Part shown: piece after piece, positions 32,042 through 43,226 of the stretch | Layout of the letters: every line of letters begins with the position of its first letter | Numbering within the stretch: the first letter of the stretch is position 1 | Assembly: GCF_001729765.1 (NCBI RefSeq) | Contig: NZ_CP017181.1 | Location: 2,914,001-2,978,000, forward strand | DNA: 64,000 nucleotides | Origin: Enterobacter kobei | Lineage (GTDB): Bacteria > Pseudomonadota > Gammaproteobacteria > Enterobacterales > Enterobacteriaceae | Reading direction: 5' to 3' | Made by a program: the position numbers and the translations under genes | The notes under the pieces: model-generated | Databases searched by the model: none | Seen by the model: the letters and a program-made list of their open reading frames with translations, nothing else | Told to the model about the DNA's origin: nothing

Positions 32042-33267
32042 TCACACTGCAACAACTGCTGATGAGCGACAGCGACCTGTCGGGCGGGATGCAAACAGGG
32101 AAAGGCACCGACGGTGCGCAAGACTTTCTCTCCCTGCTAACGGGTGCCCTGACGGACGCGACGGGCAAGGGCAAAGATGCGCCGCTGACCCTGGCTGACC
32201 TGAAAGCCGCTGGCAGTAAGCTGTCAAAAGTCGCTCAGGACGCCAAAGGCGATACCGCGCTGCAGGCCAAAATTGCCGACCTGCTCGCGCGTCAGCCAGC
32301 CCTGAGTGGCGATGAAACGGCGCAGCTTGCCACGCCTGAAACCCTGATTTCCGGGCTGGTGCCGCTGTCAAAGGGCGATGCCCTGAAAACGCTCAATGCG
32401 GCCAACAGCAAGGATGACAGCAAAAGCGAACTGAGCGAAGAAGAGCTGGCCGGATTAAGCGCGCTGATGGCAATGCTGCCGCACCAGCAGACCAGCACGC
32501 CTCACGCGGCGGGCAGTAACGGCGTTTCCGCAACCTCAACGTTGAGTTCAGCGACGCTTTCGCCAAACGCAGCGGGCCACTCCCCCCTGAACGCGGTAGC
32601 GGGAGACCACGATAAAGCGCAGCTTTCCGCACCTTATCAGAGTCAGGCGAAAAACAACGACCCGGATCTCTCCGCCAATGCGCCAGTCACTCCGGTCGTG
32701 GCCGCTGCGGCAGAGAAGCAGGAATTCGCCAGTTCCTCTTCATCATCCTCACCCACGGCTACCCTGGCGCCGATCATGTCCAGTCATGCTACCAGCCAGC
32801 CTGCCGCTACCGTTGCCACCGCGCCGGTGTTAAGCCAGCCGCTGGGTACTCACGAATGGCAGCAGTCCCTGAGCCAGCACATCACGCTGTTCACTAAGCA
32901 GGGGCAACAGACTGCGGAGCTGCGCCTGCACCCGGAAGATCTGGGCCAGGTGCAAATCTCGCTTAAACTGGATGATAACCAGGCGCAGCTGCAGATGGTC
33001 TCGGCACACAGCCACGTGCGCGCGGCGCTGGAAGCGGCACTGCCTGTCCTGCGGACGTCACTGGCAGAGAACGGTATTCAGCTCTCTCAGAGCAGCGTCA
33101 GCAGCGAAAGCTTTGCCGGGCAACAGCAATCCTCATCGCAGCAGCATCAGGCTTCACGTTCCGGTCACAACGGCGGATTTAATGAAGAGAGCGAGGAGCT
33201 ACTGCCCACCCCTGCCGCCCTGCAATCCGCGGCGCGCGGTAACAGCGCCGTAGACATCTTCGCCTAA
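32038..33267 (+). CDS. fliK: Flagellar hook-length control protein FliK
   Basis: FliK is secreted as a molecular ruler and switches export specificity from hook to filament when the hook reaches its set length. The 409-aa sequence has an N-terminal ruler region, a low-complexity Ser/Ala/Pro/Thr middle, and the conserved C-terminal switch domain ([51 protein letters not shown]). Its C-terminal tail is Gln/Ser-rich. It closes the fliF-fliK unit; a 106-bp gap follows. Confidence 0.95.
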   Translation: MITLQQLLMSDSDLSGGMQTGKGTDGAQDFLSLLTGALTDATGKGKDAPLTLADLKAAGSKLSKVAQDAKGDTALQAKIADLLARQPALSGDETAQLATPETLISGLVPLSKGDALKTLNAANSKDDSKSELSEEELAGLSALMAMLPHQQTSTPHAAGSNGVSATSTLSSATLSPNAAGHSPLNAVAGDHDKAQLSAPYQSQAKNNDPDLSANAPVTPVVAAAAEKQEFASSSSSSSPTATLAPIMSSHATSQPAATVATAPVLSQPLGTHEWQQSLSQHITLFTKQGQQTAELRLHPEDLGQVQISLKLDDNQAQLQMVSAHSHVRAALEAALPVLRTSLAENGIQLSQSSVSSESFAGQQQSSSQQHQASRSGHNGGFNEESEELLPTPAALQSAARGNSAVDIFA

Positions 33268-33373
33268 ACGCCAGAGGTAGCGTGATTATCCCCGTCTTTT
33301 CCACGCTTTGACGACGGCAGGACACGGGATAATCACCTTATTAAGCTGTACCGAAACAGGAAGCTCGTATCAG

Positions 33374-33844
33374 ATGACAGACTCCGCTATCACCAAAAAA
33401 AGTAAGCGTTCCATCTGGATCCCGCTGCTGGTGTTGATCACGCTCGCCGCCTGCGCTACCGCGGGCTATAGTTACTGGCGTATGCAGCAGGAACCTTCAA
33501 CCGCTGCCGCCAAAGCCGAACCCGCACCGCCGCCGGCGCCGGTCTTTTTCCCTCTGGACACCTTCACCGTTAACCTCGGTGATGCGGATCGTGTGCTGTA
33601 TGTCGGTATTACGCTGCGCCTGAAGGATGAAGCCACCCGCGCGCGCCTGAATGATTATCTTCCGGAAGTGCGTAGCCGTCTTCTTCTGCTGTTCTCTCGT
33701 CAGGACGCCTCCGCGCTGGCCACCGACGTGGGTAAGCAAAAGCTGGTCGACGCCATCAAAGAGACGCTGGCCACCCCGCTGGTAAACGGCCAACCTAAGC
33801 AGGAAGTCACTGACGTTCTGTATACAGCCTTCATTCTGCGGTAA
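33374..33844 (+). CDS. fliL: Flagellar basal-body protein FliL
   Basis: FliL is a single-pass inner-membrane protein that surrounds and supports the stator. The 156-aa form starts [35 protein letters not shown], with one membrane helix at about residues 14-33, and ends with a stomatin-like periplasmic domain. An upstream in-frame ATG at 33308 would add 22 non-conserved residues and is rejected by comparison with E. coli FliL. It begins the fliLMNOPQR unit. Confidence 0.93.
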   Translation: MTDSAITKKSKRSIWIPLLVLITLAACATAGYSYWRMQQEPSTAAAKAEPAPPPAPVFFPLDTFTVNLGDADRVLYVGITLRLKDEATRARLNDYLPEVRSRLLLLFSRQDASALATDVGKQKLVDAIKETLATPLVNGQPKQEVTDVLYTAFILR

Positions 33845-33848
33845 CGAC

Positions 33849-34853
33849 ATGGGCGACAGTATTCTTTCTCAGGCAGAAATCGATGCGCTGCTCAACGGCG
33901 ACAGCGATAAAAACGATGATCCGCAACCGGGCCTAACGGGTGACGACAATATTCGTCCCTATGATCCGAATACCCAGCGCCGCGTAGTTCGTGAACGTCT
34001 GCAGGCTCTGGAGATCATTAACGAACGTTTTGCACGTCAGTTCCGTATGGGGCTGTTCAACCTGTTGCGTCGTAGCCCGGATATCACGGTCGGTGCGATC
34101 CGCATTCAGCCGTATCACGAGTTTGCCCGCAACCTGCCGGTGCCAACCAACCTTAACCTGATTCATCTGAAGCCGCTGCGCGGCACCGGTCTGGTCGTGT
34201 TTTCGCCAAGCCTGGTGTTCATTGCGGTGGATAACCTGTTCGGCGGCGACGGGCGTTTCCCGACCAAAGTAGAAGGTCGTGAATTCACCCACACCGAACA
34301 GCGCGTCATCAACCGCATGCTGAAGCTGGCGCTGGAGTCCTACAGCGACGCGTGGAAAGCGATTAACCCGCTGGAAGTGGAATACGTTCGTTCCGAGATG
34401 CAGGTGAAGTTTACCAATATCACCACCTCCCCGAACGATATCGTCGTCAACACGCCGTTCCACGTTGAGATCGGTAACCTGACCGGCGAGTTCAATATCT
34501 GTCTGCCGTTCAGCATGATTGAACCGCTGCGCGAGCTGCTGGTTAACCCGCCGCTGGAAAACTCACGCAACGAAGATCAGAACTGGCGTGAAAACCTGGT
34601 TCGCCAGGTCCAGCACTCACAGCTTGAGCTGGTGGCTAACTTTGCCGACATCTCAATGCGGTTATCCCAGATCCTGAAATTACAACCCGGCGACGTTTTG
34701 CCGATAGACAAACCCGACCGCATTATTGCCCATGTGGATGGTGTCCCCGTGCTGACAAGCCAGTACGGCACGATTAACGGTCAGTATGCGTTACGCGTTG
34801 AGCACTTGATCAACCCGATTTTGAATTCGCTGAATGAGGAACAGCCCAAATGA
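33849..34853 (+). CDS. fliM: Flagellar motor switch protein FliM
   Basis: FliM is the C-ring switch protein that binds phospho-CheY and transmits a direction change to FliG. The 334-aa protein has the N-terminal CheY-binding peptide (DSILSQAEIDALLNGD), the middle CheC-like domain (GLVVFSPSLVFIAVDNLFGGDGRFP) and the C-terminal SpoA/FliN-like domain (LKLQPGDVLPIDKPDRIIAHVDGVPVL). It follows fliL by 4 bp and overlaps fliN by 4 bp. Confidence 0.97.
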   Translation: MGDSILSQAEIDALLNGDSDKNDDPQPGLTGDDNIRPYDPNTQRRVVRERLQALEIINERFARQFRMGLFNLLRRSPDITVGAIRIQPYHEFARNLPVPTNLNLIHLKPLRGTGLVVFSPSLVFIAVDNLFGGDGRFPTKVEGREFTHTEQRVINRMLKLALESYSDAWKAINPLEVEYVRSEMQVKFTNITTSPNDIVVNTPFHVEIGNLTGEFNICLPFSMIEPLRELLVNPPLENSRNEDQNWRENLVRQVQHSQLELVANFADISMRLSQILKLQPGDVLPIDKPDRIIAHVDGVPVLTSQYGTINGQYALRVEHLINPILNSLNEEQPK

Positions 34854-35263
34854 GTGACATGAACAATCCGTCCGATGAAAACAGCGGAGCACTGGACGAT
34901 CTGTGGGCTGACGCGTTAAACGAACAAAAAGCGACCCCAACGAAAAGCGCAGCGGATGCGGTATTCCAGCAACTCGGCGGCGGTGACGTCAGCGGCACGC
35001 TGCAGGATATCGACCTGATTATGGACATCCCGGTCAAGCTGACCGTTGAACTGGGACGCACCCGGATGACCATTAAAGAGCTGCTGCGCCTGACGCAGGG
35101 TTCCGTCGTGGCCCTTGACGGTCTGGCGGGTGAGCCGCTGGATATTCTGATCAACGGTTATCTGATTGCCCAGGGTGAAGTGGTGGTGGTTGCCGATAAA
35201 TACGGCGTGCGTATCACGGACATCATCACCCCATCTGAACGTATGCGTCGTCTGAGCCGATAA
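34850..35263 (+). CDS. fliN: Flagellar motor switch protein FliN
   Basis: FliN forms the lower ring of the rotor and docks FliH-FliI for export. It is 137 aa, with an acidic N-terminal extension and a C-terminal SpoA domain (LIMDIPVKLTVELGRTRMTIKELLRLTQGSVVALDGLAGEPLDILINGYLIAQGEVVVV). It overlaps fliM by 4 bp and is followed by fliO after 2 bp. Confidence 0.97.
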   Translation: MSDMNNPSDENSGALDDLWADALNEQKATPTKSAADAVFQQLGGGDVSGTLQDIDLIMDIPVKLTVELGRTRMTIKELLRLTQGSVVALDGLAGEPLDILINGYLIAQGEVVVVADKYGVRITDIITPSERMRRLSR

Positions 35264-35265
35264 GT

Positions 35266-35640
35266 ATGAAAACCCAGGCAACACTATCGCAACCGTCTGC
35301 CGTTCCCGGTTCCCCGCTGCTCCAGGTGAGCGGGGCGTTGTTCGGTATTATTGCCTTTATTCTTATCGCCGCCTGGCTGGCGAAGCGTTTTGGTCTGGCG
35401 GGTAAAACCGCCGGTACCCGTGGCCTGAAGGTGAGCGCCAGCACCACGCTGGGGCCGCGTGAACGCGTGGTTATCGTCGAGGTGGACGATGCGCGTCTGG
35501 TTTTGGGTGTCACCGCCTCGAACATCAACGTATTACATAAACTGCCGCCCGCCCCTGTCACGGTGGAGGAGCGCGCACAAGCCCCTGCGGATTTTCAGTC
35601 CGTCATGAAGAGTTTGCTTAAGCGTTCCGGGAGATCCTGA
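35266..35640 (+). CDS. fliO: Flagellar export protein FliO
   Basis: FliO assists assembly of the FliP ring in the export gate. It is 124 aa with one strong membrane helix ([24 protein letters not shown], about residues 28-51) followed by a cytoplasmic domain ([30 protein letters not shown]). Its stop overlaps the fliP start by one base. Enteric FliO proteins vary most in this cluster, but position and domain plan are decisive. Confidence 0.93.
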   Translation: MKTQATLSQPSAVPGSPLLQVSGALFGIIAFILIAAWLAKRFGLAGKTAGTRGLKVSASTTLGPRERVVIVEVDDARLVLGVTASNINVLHKLPPAPVTVEERAQAPADFQSVMKSLLKRSGRS

Positions 35641-36377
35641 TGCGCCGTTTGTTATCCCTTACGCTTGCGGGCATTGGCCTGTTTGCTCCCGCGGTTTATG
35701 CGCAACTGCCCGGTCTGGTCTCAACGCCCATTGCCGGTGGCGGTCAGAGCTGGTCGCTCCCGGTGCAGACGCTGGTATTCATCACCTCGCTGACCTTTAT
35801 CCCGGCCATCCTGCTGATGATGACCAGCTTCACCCGCATCATTATCGTCTTTGGTCTGCTGCGAAACGCGCTCGGTACCCCTTCCGCGCCGCCAAACCAG
35901 GTGCTGCTGGGGCTGGCGCTGTTTTTGACCTTTTTCATTATGTCGCCGGTCATCGATAAGATTTATACCGACGCGTACCAGCCGTTCAGCGAAGATAAAA
36001 TCTCCATGCAGGAGGCGCTGGATAAAGGCGCACAGCCGCTGCGGGAATTTATGCTGCGCCAGACGCGCGAGGCGGATCTGGCACTCTTTGTTCGCTTGTC
36101 CAATACCGGCGAATTGCAGGGGCCGGAAGCGGTACCCATGCGCGTTTTGCTGCCAGCCTACGTCACCAGCGAGCTGAAAACGGCGTTTCAGATTGGCTTT
36201 ACCATCTTTATTCCGTTCCTGATTATCGACCTGGTGATCGCCAGCGTCCTGATGGCGCTCGGGATGATGATGGTGCCGCCCGCAACCATTGCCCTGCCCT
36301 TTAAGATCATGCTCTTTGTACTGGTCGATGGCTGGCAGCTGCTGGTCAGTTCGCTGGCGCAGAGTTTCTACAGTTAA
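35640..36377 (+). CDS. fliP: Flagellar export gate protein FliP
   Basis: FliP builds, with FliQ and FliR, the helical export gate of the flagellar type III system. It is 245 aa with an N-terminal cleavable signal peptide ([22 protein letters not shown]), then four membrane segments. The family signatures are present: [43 protein letters not shown] and [23 protein letters not shown]. It is coupled to fliO by the one-base stop/start overlap. Confidence 0.97.
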   Translation: MRRLLSLTLAGIGLFAPAVYAQLPGLVSTPIAGGGQSWSLPVQTLVFITSLTFIPAILLMMTSFTRIIIVFGLLRNALGTPSAPPNQVLLGLALFLTFFIMSPVIDKIYTDAYQPFSEDKISMQEALDKGAQPLREFMLRQTREADLALFVRLSNTGELQGPEAVPMRVLLPAYVTSELKTAFQIGFTIFIPFLIIDLVIASVLMALGMMMVPPATIALPFKIMLFVLVDGWQLLVSSLAQSFYS

Positions 36378-36386
36378 GGAACGGCA

Positions 36387-36656
36387 ATGACACCCGAATC
36401 GGTCATGATGATGGGCACGGAAGCGATGAAAATCGCCATTGCCGTTGCCGCTCCCCTGCTGCTTGTCGCGCTGGTTACCGGTCTGATTATCAGTATTCTG
36501 CAGGCCGCCACGCAGATTAACGAAATGACGCTGTCCTTCATTCCGAAAATCATCGCCGTATTTGTGGCGATTATCGTGGCCGGACCGTGGATGCTGAACC
36601 TGTTGCTGGACTATATGCGCAACCTGTTTACCAATCTGCCGTACATCATCGGCTGA
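36387..36656 (+). CDS. fliQ: Flagellar export gate protein FliQ
   Basis: FliQ is the two-helix subunit of the export gate (89 aa). The two membrane hairpins are visible in [70 protein letters not shown] ribosome binding region precedes its ATG. It lies 9 bp after fliP and 7 bp before fliR. Confidence 0.97.
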   Translation: MTPESVMMMGTEAMKIAIAVAAPLLLVALVTGLIISILQAATQINEMTLSFIPKIIAVFVAIIVAGPWMLNLLLDYMRNLFTNLPYIIG

Positions 36657-36663
36657 CCTGACG

Positions 36664-37449
36664 ATGCTGCACTTCACCAGCGACCAGTGGGTTCAGTGGC
36701 TCGGCGTCTATTTCTGGCCGATGCTGCGCATTCTGGCGCTGATTACCACCGCCCCGATTTTCAGCGAGAAATCGATCCCCAAGCGTGTCAAAGTGGGGCT
36801 GGGCATTATCATCACCATCATCGTCGCCCCTTCCCTTCCCCCGGTGGATATTCCGATCTTCTCGGCGAATGCGGTGTGGGTGGCATTACAGCAGGTGATG
36901 ATTGGCGTTGCCGTAGGCTTTACCATGCAGCTCGCCTTTGCCGCCGTTCGCACGGCCGGGGAGCTGATTGGCCTGCAGATGGGCTTATCGTTCGCCACGT
37001 TTGTTGACCCCGGCAGCCACCTCAATATGCCGGTGCTGGCGCGCATTATCGATCTGCTCGCCATGCTGCTGTTCCTGTCGTTTAACGGTCATCTGTGGCT
37101 TATCTCCATGCTGGTGGATACTTTTCATACGCTGCCGATTGGTGAAAACCCGGTCAACAGCAATGCCTTTCTCGCGCTCACCCGCGCGGCGGGGCTGATC
37201 TTCCTCAACGGCCTGATGCTGGCGTTGCCGATTATCACCCTGCTCCTGACCGTCAACCTGGCATTAGGTCTGTTGAACCGCATGGCACCGCAGCTCTCCA
37301 TCTTTGTGATCGGTTTTCCGCTGACGTTGACGGTCGGAATTTTATTAATGTCATTACTGATGCCCCTTATCGCCCCCTTCTGTGAACACTTATTCGGCGA
37401 GATATTCAATCTGTTAGCAGATATTGTCAGCGAGCTGCCACGTAAATAA
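36664..37449 (+). CDS. fliR: Flagellar export gate protein FliR
   Basis: FliR caps the FliP-FliQ gate and helps plug the channel. It is 261 aa with six hydrophobic helices ([45 protein letters not shown]..., [46 protein letters not shown]). It is the last flagellar gene of the cluster, and the following 294 bp lead into rcsA. Confidence 0.97.
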   Translation: MLHFTSDQWVQWLGVYFWPMLRILALITTAPIFSEKSIPKRVKVGLGIIITIIVAPSLPPVDIPIFSANAVWVALQQVMIGVAVGFTMQLAFAAVRTAGELIGLQMGLSFATFVDPGSHLNMPVLARIIDLLAMLLFLSFNGHLWLISMLVDTFHTLPIGENPVNSNAFLALTRAAGLIFLNGLMLALPIITLLLTVNLALGLLNRMAPQLSIFVIGFPLTLTVGILLMSLLMPLIAPFCEHLFGEIFNLLADIVSELPRK

Positions 37450-37580
37450 TAGTCCTCACGATTGATATTGTCTTTCTGAGGATATTCCTAAAATAAAACA
37501 TGAAAAACATCTTCCAGGATATATCTGACGGGGTTTAATTGTTTCTAACCACCTCACAATACTTAATATTTACTTTACTT

Positions 37581-37594
37581 TAAGAAGATTCCTG
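37581..37594. promoter_or_regulatory. RcsAB box before rcsA
   Basis: TAAGAAGATTCCTG is close to the RcsAB consensus TAAGAATATTCCTA. It lies 150 bp before the rcsA start, where the enteric rcsA promoter is autoregulated by RcsA with RcsB. Confidence 0.6.
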
Positions 37595-37743
37595 GCAAAT
37601 TATACGTAACTTTACGGGATAGTGAGTCCGCCTGAAAGTCTTTGTCATGCTCACAGGTTTATTATTTTTTTCCATCCCGTATGGCTGTTTTGAGCTCTCA
37701 GGCAGATGGTGAATTATCGTTACGCATTGAGTGAGGGTATGCC

Positions 37744-38367
37744 ATGTCAACGATCATTATGGATTTATGCAGCTACACCCGGCTAGGGTTAACCGGGTAC
37801 CTGGCAAGCAGAGGGGTAAGAAAGAGAGACATCAACGATGCACACACCGTTGACGAACTCGCAGCCGCTTGTGACGAACTAAAACCAGGCGTGGTGTTTA
37901 TTAATGAGGACTGTTTCATTCACGATCCAGCCAACAGTCAGCACATTAAGCAAATCATTAATCAGCATCCAAAAACTCTGTTTATTGTTTTTATGGCGAT
38001 CGCGAATATCCATTTCGATGAGTATTTGTTGGTCCGTAAAAATTTATTGATCAGTTCTAAGTCGATTAAGCCCGAGTCGCTGGATGACATTCTGGGTGAT
38101 TATTTGAATAAAGAAGTTAAAAATGTAGGAGCGGTTAACTTACCCACCCTATCATTAAGCAGGACTGAATCAAGTATGCTGCGAATGTGGATGGCAGGAC
38201 AAGGAACTATTCAGATCTCTGACCAGATGAATATTAAAGCAAAAACCGTTTCATCACATAAAGGAAATATTAAAAGGAAAATTAAAACGCATAATAAGCA
38301 AGTGATCTATCACGTGGTACGTTTGACCGATAATGTGACGAACGGGATTTTCGTCAACATGCGTTAG
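37744..38367 (+). CDS. rcsA: Capsule synthesis regulator RcsA
   Basis: RcsA is the Lon-degraded partner of RcsB that activates colanic acid capsule genes and, with RcsB, represses flhDC. The 207-aa protein has a degenerate receiver-like N-terminal half without a phosphoacceptor Asp set, and a C-terminal LuxR-type HTH ([44 protein letters not shown]). It lies immediately after the flagellar genes it opposes in regulation. RcsAB-like boxes lie upstream of it and of yedP. Confidence 0.96.
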   Translation: MSTIIMDLCSYTRLGLTGYLASRGVRKRDINDAHTVDELAAACDELKPGVVFINEDCFIHDPANSQHIKQIINQHPKTLFIVFMAIANIHFDEYLLVRKNLLISSKSIKPESLDDILGDYLNKEVKNVGAVNLPTLSLSRTESSMLRMWMAGQGTIQISDQMNIKAKTVSSHKGNIKRKIKTHNKQVIYHVVRLTDNVTNGIFVNMR

Positions 38368-38397
38368 TGGCTTAAACCCCTTTGCACCCTACCTTTG

Positions 38398-38422
38398 ATC
38401 TCTGGCCAGGCCAGAGATTTTT
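38398..38422 (+). terminator. rcsA terminator
   Basis: The palindrome ATCTCTGGCC-A-GGCCAGAGAT is followed by TTTTTG, 30 bp after the rcsA stop. It is a clean intrinsic terminator for rcsA. Confidence 0.85.
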
Positions 38423-38428
38423 GCTTAT

Positions 38429-38465
38429 GTGGGCGTTGTCGGGCAACCGCAATGCCACCCGACGC
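38429..38465. repeat. Possible REP element
   Basis: GTCGGGCAACCGCAATGCCACCCGAC has REP-like paired TCGGG and CCCGA arms with a short middle. It lies between the convergent rcsA and dsrB genes. Only one unit is seen and it is degenerate. Confidence 0.4.
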
Positions 38466-38469
38466 TGTG

Positions 38470-39109
<640 letters not shown>

Positions 39110-39271
39110 CAAACCACACTATCCCCAACGATTTTGTCTGACAAGCATATATTCTTACGGCGAATATAATATTTTTAACATAATCATTTTTGTTATGAGC
39201 AATAACGCACGGTGAATGCGGCTTTGGCTGAATCGCGTCTTATAAAGACGGTTTTCCCTTCAGTATTTTTT

Positions 39272-39285
39272 TAAGAATATTCTTA
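39272..39285. promoter_or_regulatory. Perfect palindromic RcsAB box before yedP
   Basis: TAAGAATATTCTTA is a 14-bp perfect palindrome that equals the RcsAB consensus. It ends 31 bp before the yedP start, close enough to overlap a core promoter. Binding is predicted from sequence only. Confidence 0.65.
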
Positions 39286-39316
39286 GGTAGAGGCGCGTGC
39301 GCTTTCAGGAGTCATC

Positions 39317-40117
39317 ATGCTTTCACTTCAGGGTCCCCTGCTGGTTTTTTCCGATCTGGATGGATCGCTTCTGGACATTCATACCTACGAGTGGCAACCC
39401 GCGATGCCATGGCTGGACAAACTGCAGGATTATCAGGTGCCGGTGATTCTGTGCAGCAGCAAGAGTGCCGCAGAGATGCTGGATATCCAACAGGATCTGG
39501 GCCTGGAGGGGTTACCTTTTATTGCTGAGAACGGCGCGGTCATTCAGCCTGATGTGCGCTGGGAGATGGGGCAGCGCCAGATCACAGGGATGACGCATCG
39601 GGAAATTCATCCGCTTATTGAGCAAATCCGCGAGCAGGCAGGCTTTAAATTCGTCACGTTTGATGACGTGAACGAACGCGTCATCAGCGAATGGACCGGG
39701 CTGACGCGCTACCGTGCGGCGCTCGCACGCAAACACGACGCCTCTGTCACGCTCATCTGGCGTGATACCGACGACGCGATGGTCCGCTTTGAAGAGGCGC
39801 TGGCGCAAAGGGGTCTGAAATGTTTACAAGGGGCCCGTTTCTGGCACATTCTGGATGCACGCTGCGGTAAAGACGTGGCGGTTAACTGGCTGATTGCGCA
39901 GTACCGCGAGCAGGAAGATTGTGTCCCCACCACCCTGGGGCTGGGGGATGGCCCAAACGATGCGCCGCTGCTGGACAGCGTCGACTTCGCCGTGGTGATT
40001 AAAAGCATAAACCGCCAGGGCATTACGCTACAGAATGATAGCCCTGAACGGGCTTATCACACGCAGCAGAGCGGTCCCTTAGGCTGGCGGGAAGGGATGG
40101 ATCACTTTTTCTCCTGA
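39317..40117 (+). CDS. yedP: Mannosyl-3-phosphoglycerate phosphatase-related protein YedP
   Basis: A HAD-superfamily (Cof-type IIB) phosphatase of 266 aa. Motif I is [10 protein letters not shown] (nucleophile Asp at about residue 13), motif II is [11 protein letters not shown] and motif IV is [13 protein letters not shown]. The family dephosphorylates mannosyl-3-phosphoglycerate, but enteric bacteria lack an obvious pathway for it, so the true substrate is unknown. It converges on dgcQ with a 16-bp overlap of coding ends. A perfect RcsAB box lies upstream. Confidence 0.92.
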   Translation: MLSLQGPLLVFSDLDGSLLDIHTYEWQPAMPWLDKLQDYQVPVILCSSKSAAEMLDIQQDLGLEGLPFIAENGAVIQPDVRWEMGQRQITGMTHREIHPLIEQIREQAGFKFVTFDDVNERVISEWTGLTRYRAALARKHDASVTLIWRDTDDAMVRFEEALAQRGLKCLQGARFWHILDARCGKDVAVNWLIAQYREQEDCVPTTLGLGDGPNDAPLLDSVDFAVVIKSINRQGITLQNDSPERAYHTQQSGPLGWREGMDHFFS

Positions 40118-41808
40118 TCGCTCCAGCACACCCGGTTACGCCCGCTCTGCTTGGCCTGATACAGCCTGTCGTCCGCGGCAGACTGCAGCTGTTCAAAAAC
40201 ATAGTTCTCTTTTTCCTGCGCGCTGGCAACGCCCAGGGAGGCGCTAATGCGAACGGTCGTGCTCTTTTTCACCAGGATCTCCCTGCTATTGATGCGTGAC
40301 CGGATGCGCTCCGCGACCCTTCTCCCCTCTTCCAGGCTGCTCCCCGGCAGGACGACGCAAAACTCTTCCCCGCCCACGCGCCCGGCAACGTCATTTTTGC
40401 GCAGCACGCTGGCAATCAACCCTGCGGCATGGGACAGCACTTTGTCACCCGCCTGATGCCCGTACTGGTCATTAATGCATTTGAAATGGTCAAGATCGAT
40501 CTGTATCACCGTAAACGGCTGACCCTGTTGTCGACAGTTCTCCGCAATCACTTTTGCGCGCTCAAACAGCGCGCCGCGGTTATTCAGACGCGTGAGGGGA
40601 TCGTGCCAGGCCTGCCACTGCAGGGAGTGCTGCAGGGTGTACATATTGCTGACCATCCTGCGGATGACCAGCCATGAAACAAGCAGCATGGCGGTAAAGA
40701 GCGCCCACAGCAGGGCCAGCACAATACTGATGCTGCCAAAGTCACCCTGTACGCCTTCGTGCAACGTATGAACGCGTAAGATCACCCCGTCAAAATGATC
40801 GAGTCGCTCCCAGCTAATAAAACGGCTTCCAAGGCGTATACCGCCTCGGGTGTCGTGCTCAATCGCGTGAGCAATTTGCGCCGTTTCAACCTCGTCAAAG
40901 CGGTTCACCTGACTGCCGTCCGCTTCTGACGTGGCAATCATGTTCAGACGCGTGTCATACAGTTGATACTCGCCCTCCGTCCGGTCCTGCGTCGCCTCAG
41001 TCAGCAGGCGTTTCATGGTGTGTATGGAGAAATCCATCGCTACCACGCCATACCAGTAATGCTCAAAATAGATGGGCACGCTCGCCGTTATCGTGCGCTC
41101 CCCATTGCTCCAGGGCGACGGCGACGAAATAAACCAGCGCACCGCCCGCGCGCGATTGTGGCGTTCTGACTGCAAGGTAAACCAGGGTTGAGTCACCAGA
41201 AAGTAATAGCGGGCGCTGATATCGTCAGCCATATCAGGCGTGTCTGTCGACAGGTAAAACCCCGCGCGGGAAACGTAGATAATCCGCTCTTCACTTTGCA
41301 CGCCCGAGGAGGCCAGGCGCAGTAAATACCCCACTTCCAGGGCAGCAGAGATCTCATTGCTGATACGCTCACTATCACGGTTAAGGAGCGTGGATTTTGC
41401 AACGAAGGCATCCGACACGCCGTTCAGGGGAAGGGTGCGTTTTTTATCAACGGCCAGCTGCCAGGTTTCATCCGTCCGCACGGCGCTAAAACGAGACACC
41501 GCATCGTGCAGGACATCAAACCCCAGGGGGGTCTGTAAGGCATCATGCATGCTGGTGCGAAAAAACAGCATTTTGTCCACGCTGTACTGCAGCTGACGGT
41601 CCAGCGACGTGGCGACCGTTTCGAGATGGTTACGCTGGCTGGAGATATACGCCTCCTCCAGGACCACCACCTCACGCCAGGTCAGGAGGGTGGAAAAGAC
41701 AAGGACGACAAGAAAACAGAGATTAACGATTAACCCCGGATTGCTACGCTTATGCAGCCATTGCAGAAAATATTGTTTTACAACAAAGGTATCGCGCTGC
41801 ACACACAC
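40102..41808 (-). CDS. dgcQ: Diguanylate cyclase DgcQ (YedQ)
   Basis: DgcQ makes cyclic di-GMP and in E. coli and Salmonella (as STM1987) influences cellulose and motility. The 568-aa protein has an N-terminal membrane helix ([21 protein letters not shown], about 24-44), a large periplasmic sensory region, a second helix (about 360-382) and a GGDEF domain with active GGEEF at residues 479-483. An RKND inhibitory site (470-473) predicts product feedback. Its 3' end overlaps yedP. Confidence 0.95.
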   Translation of the reverse strand: MCVQRDTFVVKQYFLQWLHKRSNPGLIVNLCFLVVLVFSTLLTWREVVVLEEAYISSQRNHLETVATSLDRQLQYSVDKMLFFRTSMHDALQTPLGFDVLHDAVSRFSAVRTDETWQLAVDKKRTLPLNGVSDAFVAKSTLLNRDSERISNEISAALEVGYLLRLASSGVQSEERIIYVSRAGFYLSTDTPDMADDISARYYFLVTQPWFTLQSERHNRARAVRWFISSPSPWSNGERTITASVPIYFEHYWYGVVAMDFSIHTMKRLLTEATQDRTEGEYQLYDTRLNMIATSEADGSQVNRFDEVETAQIAHAIEHDTRGGIRLGSRFISWERLDHFDGVILRVHTLHEGVQGDFGSISIVLALLWALFTAMLLVSWLVIRRMVSNMYTLQHSLQWQAWHDPLTRLNNRGALFERAKVIAENCRQQGQPFTVIQIDLDHFKCINDQYGHQAGDKVLSHAAGLIASVLRKNDVAGRVGGEEFCVVLPGSSLEEGRRVAERIRSRINSREILVKKSTTVRISASLGVASAQEKENYVFEQLQSAADDRLYQAKQSGRNRVCWSDQEKK

Positions 41809-41843
41809 TCCCTGATTACTGCCTTACACCCGGTACATGAGAT

Positions 41844-41868
41844 AAAAACGCCCGGCAAAGCCGGGCGT
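41844..41868 (-). terminator. yodC terminator
   Basis: The hairpin ACGCCCGGC-AAA-GCCGGGCGT is followed on the minus strand by five T. It lies 8 bp after the yodC stop and 36 bp before the dgcQ start, insulating dgcQ from yodC transcription. Confidence 0.85.
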
Positions 41869-41875
41869 TATGTGA

Positions 41876-42058
41876 TTAAGCCTTGTCCCGCTTGTGCTGC
41901 CCGTCGCCCGGCTGAAGCTCATCTTCACGAAATGCTTCCCGCTTGATGCTATAGCCATCGTGCCACCGACACTCCACCATTCCGCTAGAATAGCCTGTGA
42001 CAATCATACGTGGGCCACCTTTCTTAGGCTTAACTTCATCACTGACCAAAAAGACCAT
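41876..42058 (-). CDS. yodC: YodC, DUF2158 small protein
   Basis: A 60-aa conserved protein of unknown function (MVFLVSDEVKPKKGGPRMIVTGYSSGMVECRWHDGYSIKREAF). The DUF2158 pattern of G-x-V-x-x-K-x-G-G-P followed by C-x-W is clear and suggests a small beta domain. It lies between dgcQ and yedI as in E. coli and is ended by its own terminator. GGAGGCAGG-type bases precede the start. Confidence 0.9.
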   Translation of the reverse strand: MVFLVSDEVKPKKGGPRMIVTGYSSGMVECRWHDGYSIKREAFREDELQPGDGQHKRDKA

Positions 42059-42136
42059 ACCTGCCTCCTGTATCAGGGTGAAACTGTTTCAATTTAGACG
42101 AGGAATAGTCTTTTTGCATACCACAACAGGTAACAA

Positions 42137-43048
42137 TTAGTGCGCAGAACCGCGCATTTTTTCGACCAGTTTCACCGCCGCCACCACGATAGCGCCAACG
42201 ATAAAGCCCAGCACAAGATTAAGCAGCGTCGGCAGAATAGCGGCCACCACGCTCCCCTGCGCCGAGGAGAACTGTTCGATCGCATGGTGCAGCGGAGCAA
42301 TGCCGTGGACCACAATACCGCCCCCCACCAGGAACATCGCCAGGGTGCCAACCACCGACAAGCTCTTCATCAACCACGGTGCCAGCGTCAGTAAGCTTTT
42401 ACCGATGCCTTTTGCCACCGCGCTTGATTTCTCCTCCAGCCAGTAGCCGATATCATCCAGCTTCACGATCAATCCGACCAGACCGTACACGCCGACGGTG
42501 ACCAGAATGGCGATGCCGGAGAGGATCAACACCTGATTGAGCAGCGGCGCATCGGAGACAATGCCCAACGTAATGGCGACGATCTCTGCCGAGAGAATAA
42601 AGTCGGTCCGAATGGCGCCTTTGACTTTATCGCGCTCGAAGGTTTTCGGATCCTGCGCTGCCAGCGCGTCCAGACGCTGCTGGCGCATCTCCGGCGTGTC
42701 GTTATGCTTGCGTGCGCTGAAGGAGTGCAGGACTTTCTCCACGCCTTCAAAGCATAAAAATGCCCCGCCAATCATCAGCAACGGCGTGATAGCCCAGGGA
42801 ATAAATGCACTGATCAGCAGCGCCAGCGGCACCAGGATCACTTTATTCAGAAACGAGCCTTTTGCCACGCCCCACACCACCGGCAGTTCGCGGTTAGCCC
42901 GTACACCGCTCACCTGTTGAGCGTTAAGCGATAAATCATCCCCCAGCACACCCGCGGTTTTCTTCGCCGCCAGTTTCCCCATCACGGAAATATCATCCAG
43001 TAAGGTGGCAATATCATCCAGCAATGTTAATAAGCTACTTCCTGCCAA
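42137..43048 (-). CDS. yedI: Inner-membrane protein YedI (DUF808)
   Basis: A membrane protein of 303 aa with unknown function and several hydrophobic helices ([67 protein letters not shown]). The family start [30 protein letters not shown] corresponds to a TTG codon at 43048, with an AAGGA ribosome binding site at normal spacing. A longer ATG start at 43120 adds 24 non-conserved residues. It is divergent from yedA across 178 bp. Confidence 0.9.
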   Translation of the reverse strand: MAGSSLLTLLDDIATLLDDISVMGKLAAKKTAGVLGDDLSLNAQQVSGVRANRELPVVWGVAKGSFLNKVILVPLALLISAFIPWAITPLLMIGGAFLCFEGVEKVLHSFSARKHNDTPEMRQQRLDALAAQDPKTFERDKVKGAIRTDFILSAEIVAITLGIVSDAPLLNQVLILSGIAILVTVGVYGLVGLIVKLDDIGYWLEEKSSAVAKGIGKSLLTLAPWLMKSLSVVGTLAMFLVGGGIVVHGIAPLHHAIEQFSSAQGSVVAAILPTLLNLVLGFIVGAIVVAAVKLVEKMRGSAH

Positions 43049-43226
43049 AATCGTGATCCTTCTTTTTTTGGTAATTAAGTGAATAGTATGGAGCAAAAGC
43101 GCAAACGCGGAAACAGGCACCTCACGTCAACAAAAAATTCACATCAACTACACAATTAAAGGGCTCGCCAGCACGATAGTTTTCGCGTTTACTATCAGCG
43201 ACCTTTTTATTTCGTCGTGAGGGATT

